Part shown: one piece after another, positions 44,776 to 56,694 of the stretch
Position numbering within the stretch: the stretch's first letter is position 1
Layout: each line of letters begins with the position of its first letter
Source of the DNA: Vibrio sp. AND4
GTDB taxonomy: Bacteria; Pseudomonadota; Gammaproteobacteria; Enterobacterales; Vibrionaceae
Reading direction: 5' to 3'
Assembly: GCF_000171815.1 (NCBI RefSeq)
Contig: NZ_ABGR01000006.1
Span: 62,001 to 126,000, forward strand
Length of the DNA: 64,000 nt
The notes under the pieces: model-generated
The model's input: only the letters and a program-made list of their open reading frames with translations
What the model was told of the DNA's origin: nothing
The model's database searches: none
Program-made: the position numbers and the translations under genes

Positions 44776-47700
44776 TTAGGATTCAAACTCTTCGATCATC
44801 TCTTGCGCTTCAGTCTTAAGCTTATCGTTTTGACCAAAACCACGAAGGCCAACCACGTGTACATGCTCATGATCTTTAAACACCTTACGCACCAGTTTGT
44901 AGGTCGTCCCTTTCTCTGGGCTGATGTTTTCCGGCGCTGCGATAAGAAGCTGCATATCCAAACGGTCACAAAGTTCAAACAATGTTGCGATCGATTTAGT
45001 ATCCAGACGGGCGGCTTCATCTAAGAAGAGTAAACGACAAGGCACAATGTCTTTGCTACGCAATCGACGAGACTCTTCTTCCCAACTCTGAACTACCATC
45101 AACAGAATGGATTGACCTGTACCGATCGCTTCCCCTGTCGACAACGCGCCAGATTCAGCTTGTAGCCAACCATCTGTACCACGGTTAACTTCCACGCTTA
45201 GCTCTAGGTAGTTGCGGTAATCCAATAGCTCTTCGCCCAGAACCTGCGGAGAACGTTGTCCCATGTCGATATGTGGGTTCACGCGCTGGAACAGCTTCGC
45301 CATTGCTTCAGAGAAGGTAAAACGAGTCGACTCAAACAGGTCTCTATGCTGCTCTTGCTGCGTTGCTAGACCGTTCAATAGCACCTCGTGGCTTTCGCGG
45401 ATCTTCACATTTAGGCGAACACCCTTGACCTGACCAAATGAGATGTTCGACAGGCCTTGGTTAAGCATACGAATACGGTTTTGCTCACGCTGAATCGTCT
45501 TTTTGATGATACTAGCGACTGAATCAGAACTGATCGCTAAGCGGTTTTCACGTTGCGTCAATTCTTCTGTTAGACGCGCCAGTTCCACTTCCATCTCTTC
45601 GATGGCTTCCACTGGATCATCCGTGCGGATGATATCCTGACGAATACGCTCACGAAGGTGTTGATAAACCGCAATGTAAAACAGAACTTTACGCTCTGGG
45701 CGTGCGTTGTCTTCAGATAGACGCAGCGCATCACGCAGATCATCATTATTTGCAACCGCCAAACGCAGCGCACCCAAAGATTTATCCGACATTGAACGCA
45801 GCTCATCTGCCGACAAGTAGGCCAGTTCACGTTTGTGCAAGCGACGTTCAACATCGTTCTCACGCGCTAAGCGAAGTACCGAGCACCAACCCGCTTTCGC
45901 AGCAACAACAAAAGTTCGTAGCTCAACGTATTCTTTCTGAACTTTCTTCAGACGTTTCGCTAAACCTTTCATCTCGAGTTCGGTCGAAGTGATCGTTCGC
46001 TCATATCCGCTCTTACGACCACGAGAAGTGTGCAGACGCTCATGCAATTCGTCACGACGACGCATTGCACGCTCTTCCGCACCTTCGTCAGCGTTAACGC
46101 CAAACTCTTGCAATTCTTGTTTGAATTCTTGAACCGTTTCCAGTTTTGCTTGGTGTGAACTTTTCAACGACGCCAATACTTGGTTGTATTGATTCATTTG
46201 GCCTTGCGACTGTTTTAACTCTTCACGAGAGCGTGAACGCATTTGCTCAGCTTGAACCAGTTTCGCTTTTAGCTGCTCGCTCAGTTCGCTGCTCTTATTC
46301 AGCAAATCAACTGAATCTGAATAAGTAAAGTAGTGACGACGTTCAACCAAATCCGCCAACGCAAAGATTTGCTTCTTAAGATCTTGCAGCTGTTGATCCG
46401 CCGCTTTGTATTCTGCCTCTAGCGCATCGAATTGCTCTGGGTCAGCGTCTAAAGCAACCGCGACTTTTTCCAGTTCCGCCACCGCTTTGGCGTGGTTGTT
46501 TAGAAACACTTTTGCTTCTGAAAGCTGAGCGATTTTCTCTTCCAACTCATCAAAGCGCGCTTGCAATGACTCATCTTCAACCAGCGTCATGTTGGGTGCG
46601 AGCTTATCTAGAGAGGTCAAAGCTTGCTTGCTGATTTGAAGCTGAGAACGTTGCTGCTGCTCTTTTGCGTCTAGATCAGCCAGTACGCGAGCGATTAGGT
46701 TACGCTTATCGCGAATGGTTGCTAGCGCTTGCTCTGGGTCCGCTTCGAATGCCACTTGAATGTGGCTTGCTACAAACTGGTTGAAGGCTTGGTATAGGCG
46801 CTGCATTTTTTGTGAGTCGAATGCCGCTTTGGCATGATTCTCAATCACCTCTTCACGTTCGTTACGCAACAGTTCTAAACGCTGCTCACGTGCCGCGCGA
46901 CCAAATAATGGGATCTCAGGCAAACGAGAATAACGCAGTTGGCGTGCATTCATACGCACGCAAACCGCACCTTCTAACTCTTCCGTATCAAATGAACTGT
47001 CATCAAAGGCATCAATGTCACCTTCAATGATGTACAAATCTTCAGGACAGTCGTCTAATTCAACCAATTTCTCTTCGATATCAGACAGGTCAGAAACGAC
47101 AATTGCATGACGGGCTGGACCGTACATGGCACTGAAATATGGCGCGTCATCAATCGTGATGTCATCGTAGATTTCAGACAGCAATACACCGCCTAGCGTA
47201 TCTGCTAAACCTTTTAGACGAGGGTCGTTTGAACCACCAGGAGATGCTAAAAGTTCAATTTCACCATCTAACTGAGCGCGACGCTCTGCCAGTTTCTCTT
47301 TGGCCAGAGAAAGGGTTTTCTCTTGCTCAAGCACGACTTGCATCTGGCTCATGACCGACTGGCTATCAGCAAGATCAGCTTCACTTTGTTCGCGCAGTTT
47401 TTCTAGCGCATCGTTCGCCGCAATCCACGTCGGCGCAATGGCTTCTAGCTTGCTGATTTCCGCTGCGGCATCTTGCTCTACACGACGCTGTTCGCTACGT
47501 TGTTCACGCACATCTTCTTGCGTCACTTCTAGTGATTCAATTTGCATCGCATGACGTTCACGTTCTTGTTCAAACGTGATTTCATCAGTCAATTCAACAT
47601 GGAACTGCTTCTGGTATTCAGATGCGAGTTCGCGTGCTTGACGTTGCTGGTTCAGGCTACGCTCAAGGTCACGGTGCTGTGCGCGCCATTGTTGTTCATT

Positions 47701-49245
47701 TTGTGCTACTTGCTGAGATTCACGCGCTTTTGCAATAACGATTTTCGCATGCTCAGCTGCGTCTTTACGCTCAACTTGACCAACGATGCTCTGTACCAGT
47801 TTCAGTGCGGTTTCAAACTGCTCTGCCGCAGCAGAAGACATGTCCAACTTGTGTTTGACTGACAGTAGCGCGTTGGTGTTTTGTGATTCTTTGTTCTTAA
47901 GCTCAGAGACAAGCGCTTGCGCGGATTCTGCCGTTAGGCTGTCATCGCCCAGTAGTTGTTTCGCTTTTTCCAGCGCTTGAACCGCCTGCTGGTATTGAAG
48001 TGCGCGAGTTTGCTGAACGTCGAGTGCTTGTTGGTAGTCCGCCAGTTGCGTCTTAAGGCTATCCACCTCTTCTTCTGCAACGTTTGCTTGCTCTTCCACC
48101 ATCACCACACGTTCTTGCGCTTCTTCCACCACCATCATTTGTTCTTCAAGACGCTCACTCAGCTCTTCAAGATCTTCTTGGTAGCGCTCGATCTTCTCTT
48201 GCTGACGCAGTGCGTTTTGCACCAGTTGTAAGTGATCCGATGCTGCTTGGTAATCTTGCTCTAATGCCGCTTCCGACTCGACTAACTGTTCGAGTTCTTC
48301 TTGGACACGGTTAAGCAAGTTGTTTTGCTCAACTAAGGTTTCACGAGAGCCGAATAGCTCTGAACGCAACGACAGTGTCTTATCCAGCTTATTGCGACGA
48401 TCGTTCGCGTGACGCATGTAGTCTGCTGCCACGTAGTTAGTCGATTCTGTGATCAAGTGCTTGAACAAGTCACGATCTGCCTGCGTGGTTTTGATCGCTT
48501 CTAGCGTCATGCGGTTTTCACGCAGCGCCGATTCCATATCTTGGAACGCTTTCTTCACGCCGCCGTTTTGTGGCAGAAGGTAGTCACGGAGTGAGCGTGT
48601 GATCGCGCTTGAAATACCACCGTAAAGCGATGCTTCAATTAAACGGTAGAACTTAGAGCGATCACCAGAGTTACGCAGCTTCTTCGGAATCACACCAAAT
48701 TCGAACATCTGCGAGTGGTAATCCACAATAGAGGAGAAGGCTTTAAATTGAACACCTTCAAATTCCGCGATCGATTCTTTTACTTCATTGATTTGACGTA
48801 CACGAGCTTGCGTCTCCGACACGCTTTCTACCAAAATGTCCGTTGGTTTCACATGGCTTGGAAGGCCTTGGATAACAAACGGTTTGATGTCTACTTTCTT
48901 ATCACGACCCGCGACTTGCTGCAGTTTAACCGCAAACAGTAGGCGTTGGTTACGTGAGTTTACTACGTCTAATGCTGCGTAACACGCACCCGGTTGCAGC
49001 TTACCGTACAAACCTTTGTCGCGAGACGATTGGCTACTACCCGCTTCTGTCGTATTACGGAAATGCAGTAGGGTTTGGTCAGGGATCAGAGCGGTGATAA
49101 ATGCCGCCATTGTGGTTGATTTACCTGCACCGTTACCACCTGACAACGTAGTTACCAGACCATCAATGTCAAACGTACGGGCAAAGAAGCCGTTCCAGTT
49201 TACCATGGTCAGCGATTGATATTTACCGCGTTCAATCATGCTCAT
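44776..49245 (-). CDS. mukB: Chromosome partition SMC-like ATPase MukB
   Basis: At 1489 aa it is the largest gene. The N-terminal ATPase head has Walker [10 protein letters not shown] (36-44); long coiled coils with a central hinge follow; the C-terminal half carries signature [12 protein letters not shown] and Walker [12 protein letters not shown]. MukB dimers extrude and compact DNA with MukE and MukF and interact with topoisomerase IV. Its start overlaps the mukE stop by four bases. Confidence 0.98.
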   Translation of the reverse strand: MSMIERGKYQSLTMVNWNGFFARTFDIDGLVTTLSGGNGAGKSTTMAAFITALIPDQTLLHFRNTTEAGSSQSSRDKGLYGKLQPGACYAALDVVNSRNQRLLFAVKLQQVAGRDKKVDIKPFVIQGLPSHVKPTDILVESVSETQARVRQINEVKESIAEFEGVQFKAFSSIVDYHSQMFEFGVIPKKLRNSGDRSKFYRLIEASLYGGISSAITRSLRDYLLPQNGGVKKAFQDMESALRENRMTLEAIKTTQADRDLFKHLITESTNYVAADYMRHANDRRNKLDKTLSLRSELFGSRETLVEQNNLLNRVQEELEQLVESEAALEQDYQAASDHLQLVQNALRQQEKIERYQEDLEELSERLEEQMMVVEEAQERVVMVEEQANVAEEEVDSLKTQLADYQQALDVQQTRALQYQQAVQALEKAKQLLGDDSLTAESAQALVSELKNKESQNTNALLSVKHKLDMSSAAAEQFETALKLVQSIVGQVERKDAAEHAKIVIAKARESQQVAQNEQQWRAQHRDLERSLNQQRQARELASEYQKQFHVELTDEITFEQERERHAMQIESLEVTQEDVREQRSEQRRVEQDAAAEISKLEAIAPTWIAANDALEKLREQSEADLADSQSVMSQMQVVLEQEKTLSLAKEKLAERRAQLDGEIELLASPGGSNDPRLKGLADTLGGVLLSEIYDDITIDDAPYFSAMYGPARHAIVVSDLSDIEEKLVELDDCPEDLYIIEGDIDAFDDSSFDTEELEGAVCVRMNARQLRYSRLPEIPLFGRAAREQRLELLRNEREEVIENHAKAAFDSQKMQRLYQAFNQFVASHIQVAFEADPEQALATIRDKRNLIARVLADLDAKEQQQRSQLQISKQALTSLDKLAPNMTLVEDESLQARFDELEEKIAQLSEAKVFLNNHAKAVAELEKVAVALDADPEQFDALEAEYKAADQQLQDLKKQIFALADLVERRHYFTYSDSVDLLNKSSELSEQLKAKLVQAEQMRSRSREELKQSQGQMNQYNQVLASLKSSHQAKLETVQEFKQELQEFGVNADEGAEERAMRRRDELHERLHTSRGRKSGYERTITSTELEMKGLAKRLKKVQKEYVELRTFVVAAKAGWCSVLRLARENDVERRLHKRELAYLSADELRSMSDKSLGALRLAVANNDDLRDALRLSEDNARPERKVLFYIAVYQHLRERIRQDIIRTDDPVEAIEEMEVELARLTEELTQRENRLAISSDSVASIIKKTIQREQNRIRMLNQGLSNISFGQVKGVRLNVKIRESHEVLLNGLATQQEQHRDLFESTRFTFSEAMAKLFQRVNPHIDMGQRSPQVLGEELLDYRNYLELSVEVNRGTDGWLQAESGALSTGEAIGTGQSILLMVVQSWEEESRRLRSKDIVPCRLLFLDEAARLDTKSIATLFELCDRLDMQLLIAAPENISPEKGTTYKLVRKVFKDHEHVHVVGLRGFGQNDKLKTEAQEMIEEFES

Positions 49246-49967
49246 GCTTCACCCTCTTGCATCATTTCTTCTTGGGCTTGGTCGTCTTGATCTTCTTCAG
49301 ACAGCAAGCTGCCTTGGCTTGGCTCTTTAGTGTGTACGACCGCCTCACCATCACGGATAAGACGTAACTGCGCTTCACGCATATCGTCACCAACACGCAC
49401 ATCGGCACCAAAACGGAATACCGCTTCACTGATGCTAAATTTGCCCGTTTCACCAACATTGATGATCATACCAAGGCGACGCAGTCGACGAAGTGACGTA
49501 CGTACTTTCTCAAACAGCTTTTCTTTATCAAGGTCAGAACCGGTTGCACGGTTAGTGACTAGCTTCATCAGCTTGTTTTCATCAGCCAGAGCAAGCAACT
49601 CATCGTAAAGCTCTTGATTAGTGAAGATACCTTCATGCGCCAAACGCTCTGGGCTAAGGTAAAGGAAACACAACACCTTACCCACCAGCATATCCAATTC
49701 AGAAAGCACACTACGACCAATCAACGAGGTTGAACGAGGGCGGAGGTAAAAAAAGCCTTCTGGTGCTTTCACCAATTCGGTATTGTAGCGCTGGTAAAAA
49801 CAAGAAAGTTCAAGCTCGAAATCCGACAACAAAGCGTGGTTGTCCAGATCTTCACTTGAGACATGGCGCCCTGCTCGAAGCATGCTATCAAGCGCAGGGA
49901 ACAGAGGGTTAGAAATTGCTTTTGCCAGATTCTCTGACATGTATTCATTAGTATCGGTCGATGACAT
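49242..49967 (-). CDS. mukE: Chromosome partition protein MukE
   Basis: The start at 49,967 ([18 protein letters not shown]) matches the family N-terminus and overlaps mukF by about 20 bp; the open frame to 50,072 is not conserved. The 241-aa protein has the [16 protein letters not shown] and [12 protein letters not shown] segments typical of MukE winged-helix kleisin partner. The C-terminal tail is Glu/Gln-rich. Confidence 0.96.
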   Translation of the reverse strand: MSSTDTNEYMSENLAKAISNPLFPALDSMLRAGRHVSSEDLDNHALLSDFELELSCFYQRYNTELVKAPEGFFYLRPRSTSLIGRSVLSELDMLVGKVLCFLYLSPERLAHEGIFTNQELYDELLALADENKLMKLVTNRATGSDLDKEKLFEKVRTSLRRLRRLGMIINVGETGKFSISEAVFRFGADVRVGDDMREAQLRLIRDGEAVVHTKEPSQGSLLSEEDQDDQAQEEMMQEGEA

Positions 49968-51285
49968 TCGCTTGTACCTTTGCCCCAAATTCGTTGATTG
50001 CTTTCCAGTCTGGCTGAACGGCTTGATAGTCGGATTCTGAGTAACCCAGACGTACCGCCTGATCAACGACAATGCGAGCTAAATCAAAGTGATGAGTGTG
50101 AGGGTGCTGTGCAAGGTAATCTCGCAGAACCACGCTCAAGTCGATTGGTGCGCCTTGGTCTTTATGCGCTTTCAGCATGTCACCAATTCGCTCTGCCAAC
50201 TCATCATTGACTTGTTGAAACTCTTCGTATTCCACTTCCATCGGAACTTGACCTGTTACCTCGTCATCACGCAGTACTAGGGCTTCATCACGAAGGTCAG
50301 AAAGCCTTTCCGCATCTGCATAAGTCAGATACCAAGGCAAATCAAAGTAGTCTTTAACGGACTGACGCAGACGCGAGCTAAACGCACGATTCTTATCCAT
50401 ATCGATGGCGGTACGGATGAACTTATGCACGTGTCGGTCGTAGCCAATCCAAAGGTCGATCGTTTGCTGGCCCCAGCTGGTGATTCGGTCCAGCTTCATT
50501 TGGAGGCCAAATAACGCCTCCTCAATAAACTCAAGCTCAGGGTCACCATAGACTATCTCTTGAATATCTAGGATCTGAGTTTGCAGTTCATCACTGGCGG
50601 CTTGCAGCGTATCCTGGAGTTCACGCAACGTGCTCGATGTTTCTGACAGCAGCGCTTCACAATTATTGATCGCTTCTCGCCAATCTTTGTTAAGCAAGTC
50701 AGCAATCTGTTGTTTTACAGATTGTTGCTGCTCATCCATCACGCGCTGGTTGAGGTCAATTTGATCGAAAATTTCGCCTACAGAATATTTCAAAACTCCA
50801 TAAACGTTCTTCTTCCAGTGGCCGGGAGTGCCACCTTTTTGTGCTGCTTCAATCGCTTTCGACATTTCATCCGCTACCATTGATAGCTGAATAGAGAGAC
50901 GCAGTTTCGAGAACTCACGATGACGCACGTAGTAGTCGGTTATTCCTATCGCTAATGGCGATAGGCGGTAAATGCTCGCACCGTCGGTAATTTCACTGAC
51001 AAAACGGCTAACTAGCCGCTGTTTCACCATTTCATTAATGGCATTGTTGGCACGGAAAGCAGAAGCTTCACCTGTCTCATCAAAAAGTCGAGTGACGATG
51101 GCAAATGCGTCATGCAATTCACCTTCACCCAATTCTTCATCAAACCTTTCGTTACTTAATACCGCGATAGCAATCAAAAATGCAAGTCGCTCAGTGGTCA
51201 GGTTCAACGAGAAATCGTGCTGCTTTACCCAGCCAACCAACTCATCGATTGGTTGCTCGGCAGCATTGAGAGTCATCTCACTCAT
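49948..51285 (-). CDS. mukF: Chromosome partition kleisin MukF
   Basis: The 445-aa protein has an N-terminal winged-helix domain with [16 protein letters not shown], a helical middle ([19 protein letters not shown]) and a C-terminal domain that binds the MukB head. It bridges MukB heads and carries MukE dimers. It lies two bases after the cmoM stop, so it is likely co-transcribed with it. Confidence 0.97.
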   Translation of the reverse strand: MSEMTLNAAEQPIDELVGWVKQHDFSLNLTTERLAFLIAIAVLSNERFDEELGEGELHDAFAIVTRLFDETGEASAFRANNAINEMVKQRLVSRFVSEITDGASIYRLSPLAIGITDYYVRHREFSKLRLSIQLSMVADEMSKAIEAAQKGGTPGHWKKNVYGVLKYSVGEIFDQIDLNQRVMDEQQQSVKQQIADLLNKDWREAINNCEALLSETSSTLRELQDTLQAASDELQTQILDIQEIVYGDPELEFIEEALFGLQMKLDRITSWGQQTIDLWIGYDRHVHKFIRTAIDMDKNRAFSSRLRQSVKDYFDLPWYLTYADAERLSDLRDEALVLRDDEVTGQVPMEVEYEEFQQVNDELAERIGDMLKAHKDQGAPIDLSVVLRDYLAQHPHTHHFDLARIVVDQAVRLGYSESDYQAVQPDWKAINEFGAKVQANVIDRY

Positions 51286-51287
51286 CG

Positions 51288-52079
51288 TTATTCCTGTTTA
51301 TCGTTCTTCTTAGCCCACACATGAATATAGCGGCCTAATGAGAGGTATGGCTCTTGTCGACACAATTGTTTTTCTAGCGCCAATACATCTTCAAACTCGT
51401 AATCGCCCATGTATTCCATATTACCTATGTAATCACTAAATGAGCGAATACCAGACTTTCCACAAATACTAAAACCAGAATCTTCTATCCATTGATAAAC
51501 CTCTTCGGGTTTTAGGCCTTTTTGTGGCTGTAGTTTAAATCTTTTTCGGTGAGGCATGCCGTCCAAAACATGAGGAATGTTGCCACAAACCACATTTTTA
51601 TAGACTAAGCCGTGGTGGTTGTAGAACATAACCGAAGCAATGCCCCCCGGTTTGACCTGTTCCAAAACAGTGTCGAGGGCGGCTTTTGGATCAACCAACC
51701 ACTCCATCACAGCATGGAACATAACAAGATCCACCTGCTCTTCCATAAAATCGCCTATGGATTGGACAGGTGAATGAATTAGGCGATACTGCTCAAGCAA
51801 ACCATTTTTTTCAATATCCAGTTTTGCTAGTTGCAACATTTCCGAAGATAGATCACATAAAGCGACGTGATGTCCGAGCTCAGCAAGCTTTTGCGACATT
51901 TGTGCTAAGCCGCCACCTGCATCAAGGACTTGTAGTGCTTGATGGTCGGCATCTAATTCACTTAGAATCTGTAGAAAATCTTCCCACACAATGATTTGCC
52001 GGATCTCCCCTTTATCGGAGCCGTAAATATTTTTTGCAAATTTGTGGGCGATATCGTCGAAATTGCGGTCTTCTGTCAC
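51288..52079 (-). CDS. cmoM: tRNA 5-carboxymethoxyuridine methyltransferase CmoM (SmtA)
   Basis: The 263-aa methyltransferase has the SAM motif [21 protein letters not shown] and post-[13 protein letters not shown]. In E. coli CmoM (SmtA) methylates cmo5U34 to mcmo5U34 and is the gene directly upstream of mukFEB, exactly as here. It completes the pathway begun by CmoA and CmoB in this window. Confidence 0.93.
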   Translation of the reverse strand: MTEDRNFDDIAHKFAKNIYGSDKGEIRQIIVWEDFLQILSELDADHQALQVLDAGGGLAQMSQKLAELGHHVALCDLSSEMLQLAKLDIEKNGLLEQYRLIHSPVQSIGDFMEEQVDLVMFHAVMEWLVDPKAALDTVLEQVKPGGIASVMFYNHHGLVYKNVVCGNIPHVLDGMPHRKRFKLQPQKGLKPEEVYQWIEDSGFSICGKSGIRSFSDYIGNMEYMGDYEFEDVLALEKQLCRQEPYLSLGRYIHVWAKKNDKQE

Positions 52080-52193
52080 TTCTGCTGAGTTATCATAACG
52101 GATTATGCCGCTATTCTGTCACAAGGAAAGCAGGAATAAAGAGGGTTATCCTCATTTTTGTTATCAATTGATGTTTTTTCGGACTATTTATGT

Positions 52194-53000
52194 ATGTTTG
52201 AGCTGAAAAAAGTAATGTCAGCCTTGTTAATGCCACTTCCGGCATTGCTTATCATAGGCTTGTTAGGTCTTATTCTTATAAGTTTTACCACAAAACGTAA
52301 AACTGGCTGCTTTGTTGTTTTGTTCTCTTTTGTCGGCATTTTTCTTGTTGCCTTCCAGCCTGTTTCAACCAAACTGTTAATGCCTCTTGAGCGTGAATAC
52401 AAAGCGTTTCTGCCCGTATCCGGCAGTATTGACTATGTGATGGTGCTTGGTAATGGCCACGTGGTGGATAATGAGATCCCTCCCACGTCACAGCTCAGTC
52501 GCACAGCGCTAATGCGATTAACCGAAGGCATCCGTATTTTGCGCATGTACCCAGGCGCAAAACTTATTCTGTCTGGCTATGCTGGTGGTTCTGAAATCAG
52601 CCATGCCCGCATGATGGCGAACGTTGCACTTTCCCTTGGTGTGGCCAAATCCGATATCATCTTGTTGGAAGATGCCGAAGACACTTGGGAAGAAGCCCGC
52701 CAAGCTGCAGCCTTTGTTAAACAGAAAGATATCGTATTGGTGACTTCCGCCAGTCATATGAAACGTGCCTTGTATGAGTTCCACGCAGCAGGCATTAAAC
52801 CGATCCCAGCACCAACGAACTTTATGGCGATTGATGAGATCGAGCAATCATGGCAAAAATACGCACCGAAAGCGCGCTACTTAGAACAAACCGAACTTTA
52901 TTGGTATGAATTCCTTGGTGGATTGTGGCAAAAACTGCGTGACAATGTCGGTCAAACTCCAATGGTTGAAGTGGAAGACCCGGAAATAGCGAAGCCCTAA
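52194..53000 (+). CDS. elyC: Envelope biogenesis factor ElyC (YcbC, DUF218)
   Basis: The ATG at 52,194 (MFELKKVMSALLMPLPALL) gives 268 aa; the longer frame starts at 52,158. Two N-terminal membrane helices (to about 60) are followed by a periplasmic DUF218 domain (VMVLGNGHVVDNEIP, EGIRILRMYPGAKLILSGYAGG, DAEDTWEEARQAA, LVTSASHMKRAL). ElyC supports peptidoglycan and lipid-carrier metabolism. It is divergent from cmoM-muk, as in E. coli. Confidence 0.93.
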   Translation: MFELKKVMSALLMPLPALLIIGLLGLILISFTTKRKTGCFVVLFSFVGIFLVAFQPVSTKLLMPLEREYKAFLPVSGSIDYVMVLGNGHVVDNEIPPTSQLSRTALMRLTEGIRILRMYPGAKLILSGYAGGSEISHARMMANVALSLGVAKSDIILLEDAEDTWEEARQAAAFVKQKDIVLVTSASHMKRALYEFHAAGIKPIPAPTNFMAIDEIEQSWQKYAPKARYLEQTELYWYEFLGGLWQKLRDNVGQTPMVEVEDPEIAKP

Positions 53001-53050
53001 ATACAGCGCACGAACGCAAGTAAGCTCCGGTTTCTATATAAAATCTCAAA

Positions 53051-53082
53051 TAAAAAGGAGAGCTAATGCTCTCCTTTTTATT
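53051..53082. terminator. Bidirectional terminator between elyC and torR
   Basis: AAAAAGGAGAGC-TAAT-GCTCTCCTTTTT between converging genes has A and T runs on both sides. Confidence 0.88.
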
Positions 53083-53172
53083 TCCCTGACCTTTTTCTAG
53101 CCACTCGCTGGCTTACCTATGTTGCCAGCCAGAGTATCGTTAACATTGGGCCTTTGATTACTGGCGAACATA

Positions 53173-53886
53173 TTAGTCACCAGCGAACATGTAGCCTTCA
53201 CCATGAACCGTCACAAAGATTTGAGGATTCTTTGGATCAAACTCCATCTTAGCGCGCATACGTCGAATCAGTACATCGATAGTACGATCATTTGGCGCAT
53301 CCACTCGATGGCTGATCATATTCAAAATACGTTCACGACTTAATACCTGGTTCGGGTACGAGGACAATGCAACGAGCAGTTCATACTCTGCTTTTGTGAG
53401 TTTTACCGGCTCACCATTGCGGCTCAAAGCGCGACGCTGAATATCAAAGGTCCACTCACCGAAACGTACAATGTATTCATCATTAGCGTCACTGGCTACT
53501 TTTTGAGAACCGTTACGAGCCGCAGAAATGCGCCACAGCAAGTTCTTGACTCGAACCAGTAACTCCCTAAGTTCAAAGGGCTTAGTGACATAATCGTCCG
53601 CGCCCATTTCTAGACCAACGATTTTGTCAATGCTATCCGTGCGTCCTGTCACTAATATGATGCCGATATCTGATTGGCTGCGTAATTCACGCGTAAGCAT
53701 TAAACCATCTTCGCCAGACAAATTAATATCCAGCATGATCAAATCTACATCGCCCCCCTGAAGCACTTCACGCATTTCTGCACCGCTTTCTGCTTCACTG
53801 ACTTTGTAGCCTTCGTTTTGGAAATAGCCCGCAAGCTTACTACGAGTAACAACATCATCTTCTACGACTAATACGTGATAGCTCAT
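53173..53886 (-). CDS. torR: Response regulator TorR (OmpR family)
   Basis: The 237-aa protein has a receiver domain with DLIMLDINLSGEDGLMLTREL (phosphoacceptor Asp about 53) and lysine switch VTKPFELRELLVRVKNLLWR, then an OmpR winged helix (RILNMISHRVDAPNDRTIDVLIRRMR). The text is closest to E. coli TorR, which activates TMAO reductase genes. Its usual sensor TorS is not in the window. It is divergent from torD. Confidence 0.9.
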   Translation of the reverse strand: MSYHVLVVEDDVVTRSKLAGYFQNEGYKVSEAESGAEMREVLQGGDVDLIMLDINLSGEDGLMLTRELRSQSDIGIILVTGRTDSIDKIVGLEMGADDYVTKPFELRELLVRVKNLLWRISAARNGSQKVASDANDEYIVRFGEWTFDIQRRALSRNGEPVKLTKAEYELLVALSSYPNQVLSRERILNMISHRVDAPNDRTIDVLIRRMRAKMEFDPKNPQIFVTVHGEGYMFAGD

Positions 53887-54119
53887 TTACACCACTTTCT
53901 GTCTTTTTTATTATCCAAAACTTATTCTATTCATAATTCGTCACATTTCTAGTCGTAGAGCCATTAAAAAGAAAGATTTTGTGATTTTATTGATTCTAAG
54001 CAAACTTGTTTAGAGTCATTCATAACCACGAATATTTTTCCATAAATCATCAACAATTATAGTTACTGCTATTCATCTTAATTGTTTACACTTAGGGAAA
54101 ATTGTTCAGGAGCAAAAAA
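53887..54119. promoter_or_regulatory. torR-torD divergent promoter with candidate Tor boxes
   Basis: Three sites resemble the E. coli Tor box CTGTTCATAT: CTATTCATAA at about 53,927, TCATTCATAA at about 54,016 and CTATTCATCT at about 54,069. The last lies about 40 bp upstream of the torD start. Matches are 7-8 of 10, so this is a candidate regulatory array only. Confidence 0.45.
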
Positions 54120-54767
54120 ATGCAAGAAGTGAAAGCTTTTAACGAAAAACGCGCCGAAATCTATTGGTGGTTTTCTAGTCTGTTCGCAAAAGAGCTGACA
54201 GAAAATGATTTGGAAACTTACCACAGTGTGAAAATTCGAAGCTTTTTGACTGGTCTCGGTGAAAACGAATCACTCAAACCTTGTGTCGATTCCCTTGTTG
54301 ATGCACTCAATCGCCTGCAAGATCGAGAAGACGCACAGCTAGAATTAGCGGCAGACTTCTGCGAACTTTTCCTTAAGACAGAAAAGCACGGCGCACTGCC
54401 CTATGCCTCAATGTACATTGGTAAATCTGGCCTGCTAAATGATAAGCCAGCAGAAGAGATGGAAAAGCTGATGGCGGATTTTGGTTTTCAGGTAGACGAG
54501 AACCTTAAAGAGCCAGCAGACCATCTGGCGGTGGAATTAGACTTTTTGGGCAACATGATCATTCGCTCGAATGAATTAGAACAAGAAAAGCACATGGAGG
54601 AGGCATTCGAGAAGCAAAACGAATTCATCCAACAACACCTTATGACATGGCTGCCTCAGTTTGCTGCCAAATGTAAGCAACTTGATGAGTTTGGTTTCTA
54701 TATTAGCGTTACACAGTTATTAATTGCTTTTTGCAAACTGGACAGCACCTACCTTCTTGGTGAATAA
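54120..54767 (+). CDS. torD: TMAO reductase chaperone TorD
   Basis: The ATG at 54,120 ([20 protein letters not shown]) has an AGGAGC site seven bases upstream and gives 215 aa. TorD proteins are all-helical; the DmsD/TorD signature is seen in [23 protein letters not shown] and [13 protein letters not shown]. It prepares the molybdenum enzyme TorA for cofactor loading and Tat export. No torA or torC is nearby, so it serves an enzyme coded elsewhere. Confidence 0.92.
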   Translation: MQEVKAFNEKRAEIYWWFSSLFAKELTENDLETYHSVKIRSFLTGLGENESLKPCVDSLVDALNRLQDREDAQLELAADFCELFLKTEKHGALPYASMYIGKSGLLNDKPAEEMEKLMADFGFQVDENLKEPADHLAVELDFLGNMIIRSNELEQEKHMEEAFEKQNEFIQQHLMTWLPQFAAKCKQLDEFGFYISVTQLLIAFCKLDSTYLLGE

Positions 54768-54780
54768 TTGCCGCCTCACT

Positions 54781-54809
54781 TAGGGAGCCTGCTATTTAGG
54801 CTCCCTATT
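54781..54809 (+). terminator. Terminator after torD
   Basis: Nine-base-pair stem TAGGGAGCC / GGCTCCCTA followed by TTATATT, 14 bases past the torD stop. Confidence 0.8.
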
Positions 54810-54934
54810 ATATTCGTTTATTTTTAATCTGGCTCAGAGAAACGCAACAAATTTCGCCGTTAAAATGTGACCTCAAAGGCGCAAAACAATCGCTGAAAAT
54901 ATTGCCAGTCTGCACACATCAGTCTAAAATGTGA

Positions 54935-54950
54935 GCGCAAACGATTAAAT
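54935..54950 (+). promoter_or_regulatory. Candidate PurR operator upstream of purR
   Basis: GCGCAAACGATTAAAT matches the left half and centre of the PurR operator ACGCAAACGTTTNCGT (CGCAAACG exact) with a degenerate right half. purR genes are often autoregulated, which makes the site plausible. It is 256 bp from the start codon. Confidence 0.4.
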
Positions 54951-55205
54951 ATGATTTATATGTAAACCGCTGAAATATAGGCGGTTTTTGTGTTTATTAA
55001 CATACTTACTGATCAATTCCTTACTCATGTAAAAAGGAATAGGCGTTTCAGTAACAAATGTTGCTACAAACCTTTTATACCGATTCAGACTAGCCGCTGC
55101 CATATATCTCAGTAATGTTCTGTCGCAATAGCTTGACTTGCGCAAGAATTTAAAGGCACAGGCTGCCTGACTACGGTTTAAGTAGATTGATACAGGACAT
55201 CATTT

Positions 55206-56210
55206 ATGGCCACTATTAAAGACGTTGCTCGCTTAGCTGGCGTTTCTACCACAACAGTTTCGCACGTAATTAACAAAACTCGCTTTGTTGCAGAGACAAC
55301 CCAAGAAAAAGTAATGAAAGCGGTGGATGAACTCAATTACGCACCAAGCGCCGTTGCTCGTAGTTTAAAATGCAACTCGACTCGTACAATCGGTATGTTA
55401 GTCACTCAATCAACTAACCTGTTCTTCTCCGAAGTGATCGATGGCGTTGAAAGTTACTGTTACCGTCAGGGTTACACGCTGATCTTATGTAACACTGGTG
55501 GTATTTATGAGAAACAACGTGACTACATCCGTATGCTAGCTGAGAAGCGCGTAGACGGCATCCTAGTAATGTGTTCAGACCTTACGGAAGAGCTAAAACA
55601 GATGCTTGACCGCCATTCAGACATTCCTAAAGTCGTCATGGACTGGGGCCCAGAAAGCTCACAGGCAGACAAAATCATTGATAACTCTGAGGAAGGCGGT
55701 TACATCGCAACAAAATACCTGATCGACAGCGGTCACATTGACATCGCTTGTTTGAGTGGTCACTTTGAAAAAGCAGCATGTAAAGAGCGTATTGCAGGCT
55801 ATCGTCGCGCCATGGCAGAGGCAAACCTTGCAGTCAATGAAGATTGGGTTCTTGAGGGTAACTTTGAATGTGATACAGCAGTTCTTGCTGCAGATAATAT
55901 CACTGCAATGGAAAAACGCCCAACGGCAGTATTCTGCTTTAACGATACTATGGCGTTGGGCTTGATGAGCCGACTACAGCAAAATGGTATTAAAGTACCA
56001 GACGACATCTCAGTCATCGGCTACGACAATATTGAGCTCGCTGAATACTTCTCACCACCACTCACGACAATCCACCAACCAAAACGTCGTGTAGGCAAGA
56101 ACGCGTTTGAAATTCTATTGGAGCGCATCAAAGACAAAGAGCACGAAAAGCGCGTGTTCGAGATGCAACCAGAGATCGTAGTTCGTAATACAGTAAAGAA
56201 GTTAAACTGA
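55206..56210 (+). CDS. purR: LacI-family purine repressor PurR
   Basis: The 334-aa regulator has the LacI helix-turn-helix and hinge ([36 protein letters not shown]) and a periplasmic-binding-like effector domain ([24 protein letters not shown]). The sequence follows PurR over its whole length; PurR binds hypoxanthine or guanine and represses purine synthesis. It is monocistronic with its own terminator. Confidence 0.94.
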   Translation: MATIKDVARLAGVSTTTVSHVINKTRFVAETTQEKVMKAVDELNYAPSAVARSLKCNSTRTIGMLVTQSTNLFFSEVIDGVESYCYRQGYTLILCNTGGIYEKQRDYIRMLAEKRVDGILVMCSDLTEELKQMLDRHSDIPKVVMDWGPESSQADKIIDNSEEGGYIATKYLIDSGHIDIACLSGHFEKAACKERIAGYRRAMAEANLAVNEDWVLEGNFECDTAVLAADNITAMEKRPTAVFCFNDTMALGLMSRLQQNGIKVPDDISVIGYDNIELAEYFSPPLTTIHQPKRRVGKNAFEILLERIKDKEHEKRVFEMQPEIVVRNTVKKLN

Positions 56211-56490
56211 CCCCCTGCAAAACTTTAAAAGAGCGCCCGCAAGGGCGTTTTTTTTTTTCACAAAATAACCCAACAAAATACTTTACACTAATTACATAAG
56301 CAAAAACTAAGATAAGTTACTGTTTTTACAGGCTTGTAGTCCATTTCTTACATCTGCTTTTTGTGCGGCAATTAGACACACCTGTATATGAAAGTGAACA
56401 CATTAAAACAGCACTATTTCCTGAAGTAAGATCACGTTTTTAAATTTGAAGCGTGATGTTAATTCAATATACAAAGTATTCTCAAATGGT
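56211..56490. promoter_or_regulatory. Promoter region of the riboswitch-tfoY transcript
   Basis: After the purR terminator the 280-bp AT-rich stretch should contain the promoter for the GEMM riboswitch transcript. A TTTACA with TAAGAT 17-18 bases later near 56,282-56,315 is one of several weak candidates. No gene was seen. Confidence 0.35.
56234..56258 (+). terminator. Terminator after purR
   Basis: CGCCC-GCAA-GGGCG followed by eleven T residues, about 25 bases past the purR stop. Confidence 0.92.
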
Positions 56491-56582
56491 CACGCACAGG
56501 GCAAACCTCTCGAAAGGGGGGGACGCAAAGCCTCCGGCCTGAACCATCGAATTAGATGGAAGGTAGCGGGGTTACCGATGGC
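56491..56582 (+). ncRNA. Cyclic-di-GMP-I (GEMM) riboswitch upstream of tfoY
   Basis: The conserved GEMM-I core is present: CACGCACAGGGCAAACC, GGGACGCAAAGCCTCCGGCC, then AACC paired through a variable stem and GGTAGCGGGGTTACCGATGG. It closely resembles V. cholerae Vc2, which sits in front of the tfoY gene VC1722. The P1 helix and the tetraloop-like stem CCTCTCGAAAGGGGG are visible. It should control tfoY in response to cyclic-di-GMP. Confidence 0.96.
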
Positions 56583-56694
56583 AAATTTGCATTAAGTAAG
56601 TTTACCCTTTTATGACATTGTGTCTGCATGCATTTGCTAATCTTTCGGACCTGATTTTTGGTGGCGTAATATTAATTACACCGAGATAAACATC

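Larger units (their letters stand above)
54768..55205. promoter_or_regulatory. torD-purR intergenic region
   Basis: The 438-bp region holds the torD terminator (54,781-54,809: TAGGGAGCC / GGCTCCCTA), a candidate PurR operator at 54,935 and the purR promoter. Short open frames on the minus strand (such as 54,945-55,145) show no coding character. Confidence 0.6.

Noticed and set aside
54945..55145. 66-codon minus-strand open frame upstream of purR
   Set aside because: It lies in the purR promoter region, has no Shine-Dalgarno site and reads as random sequence.
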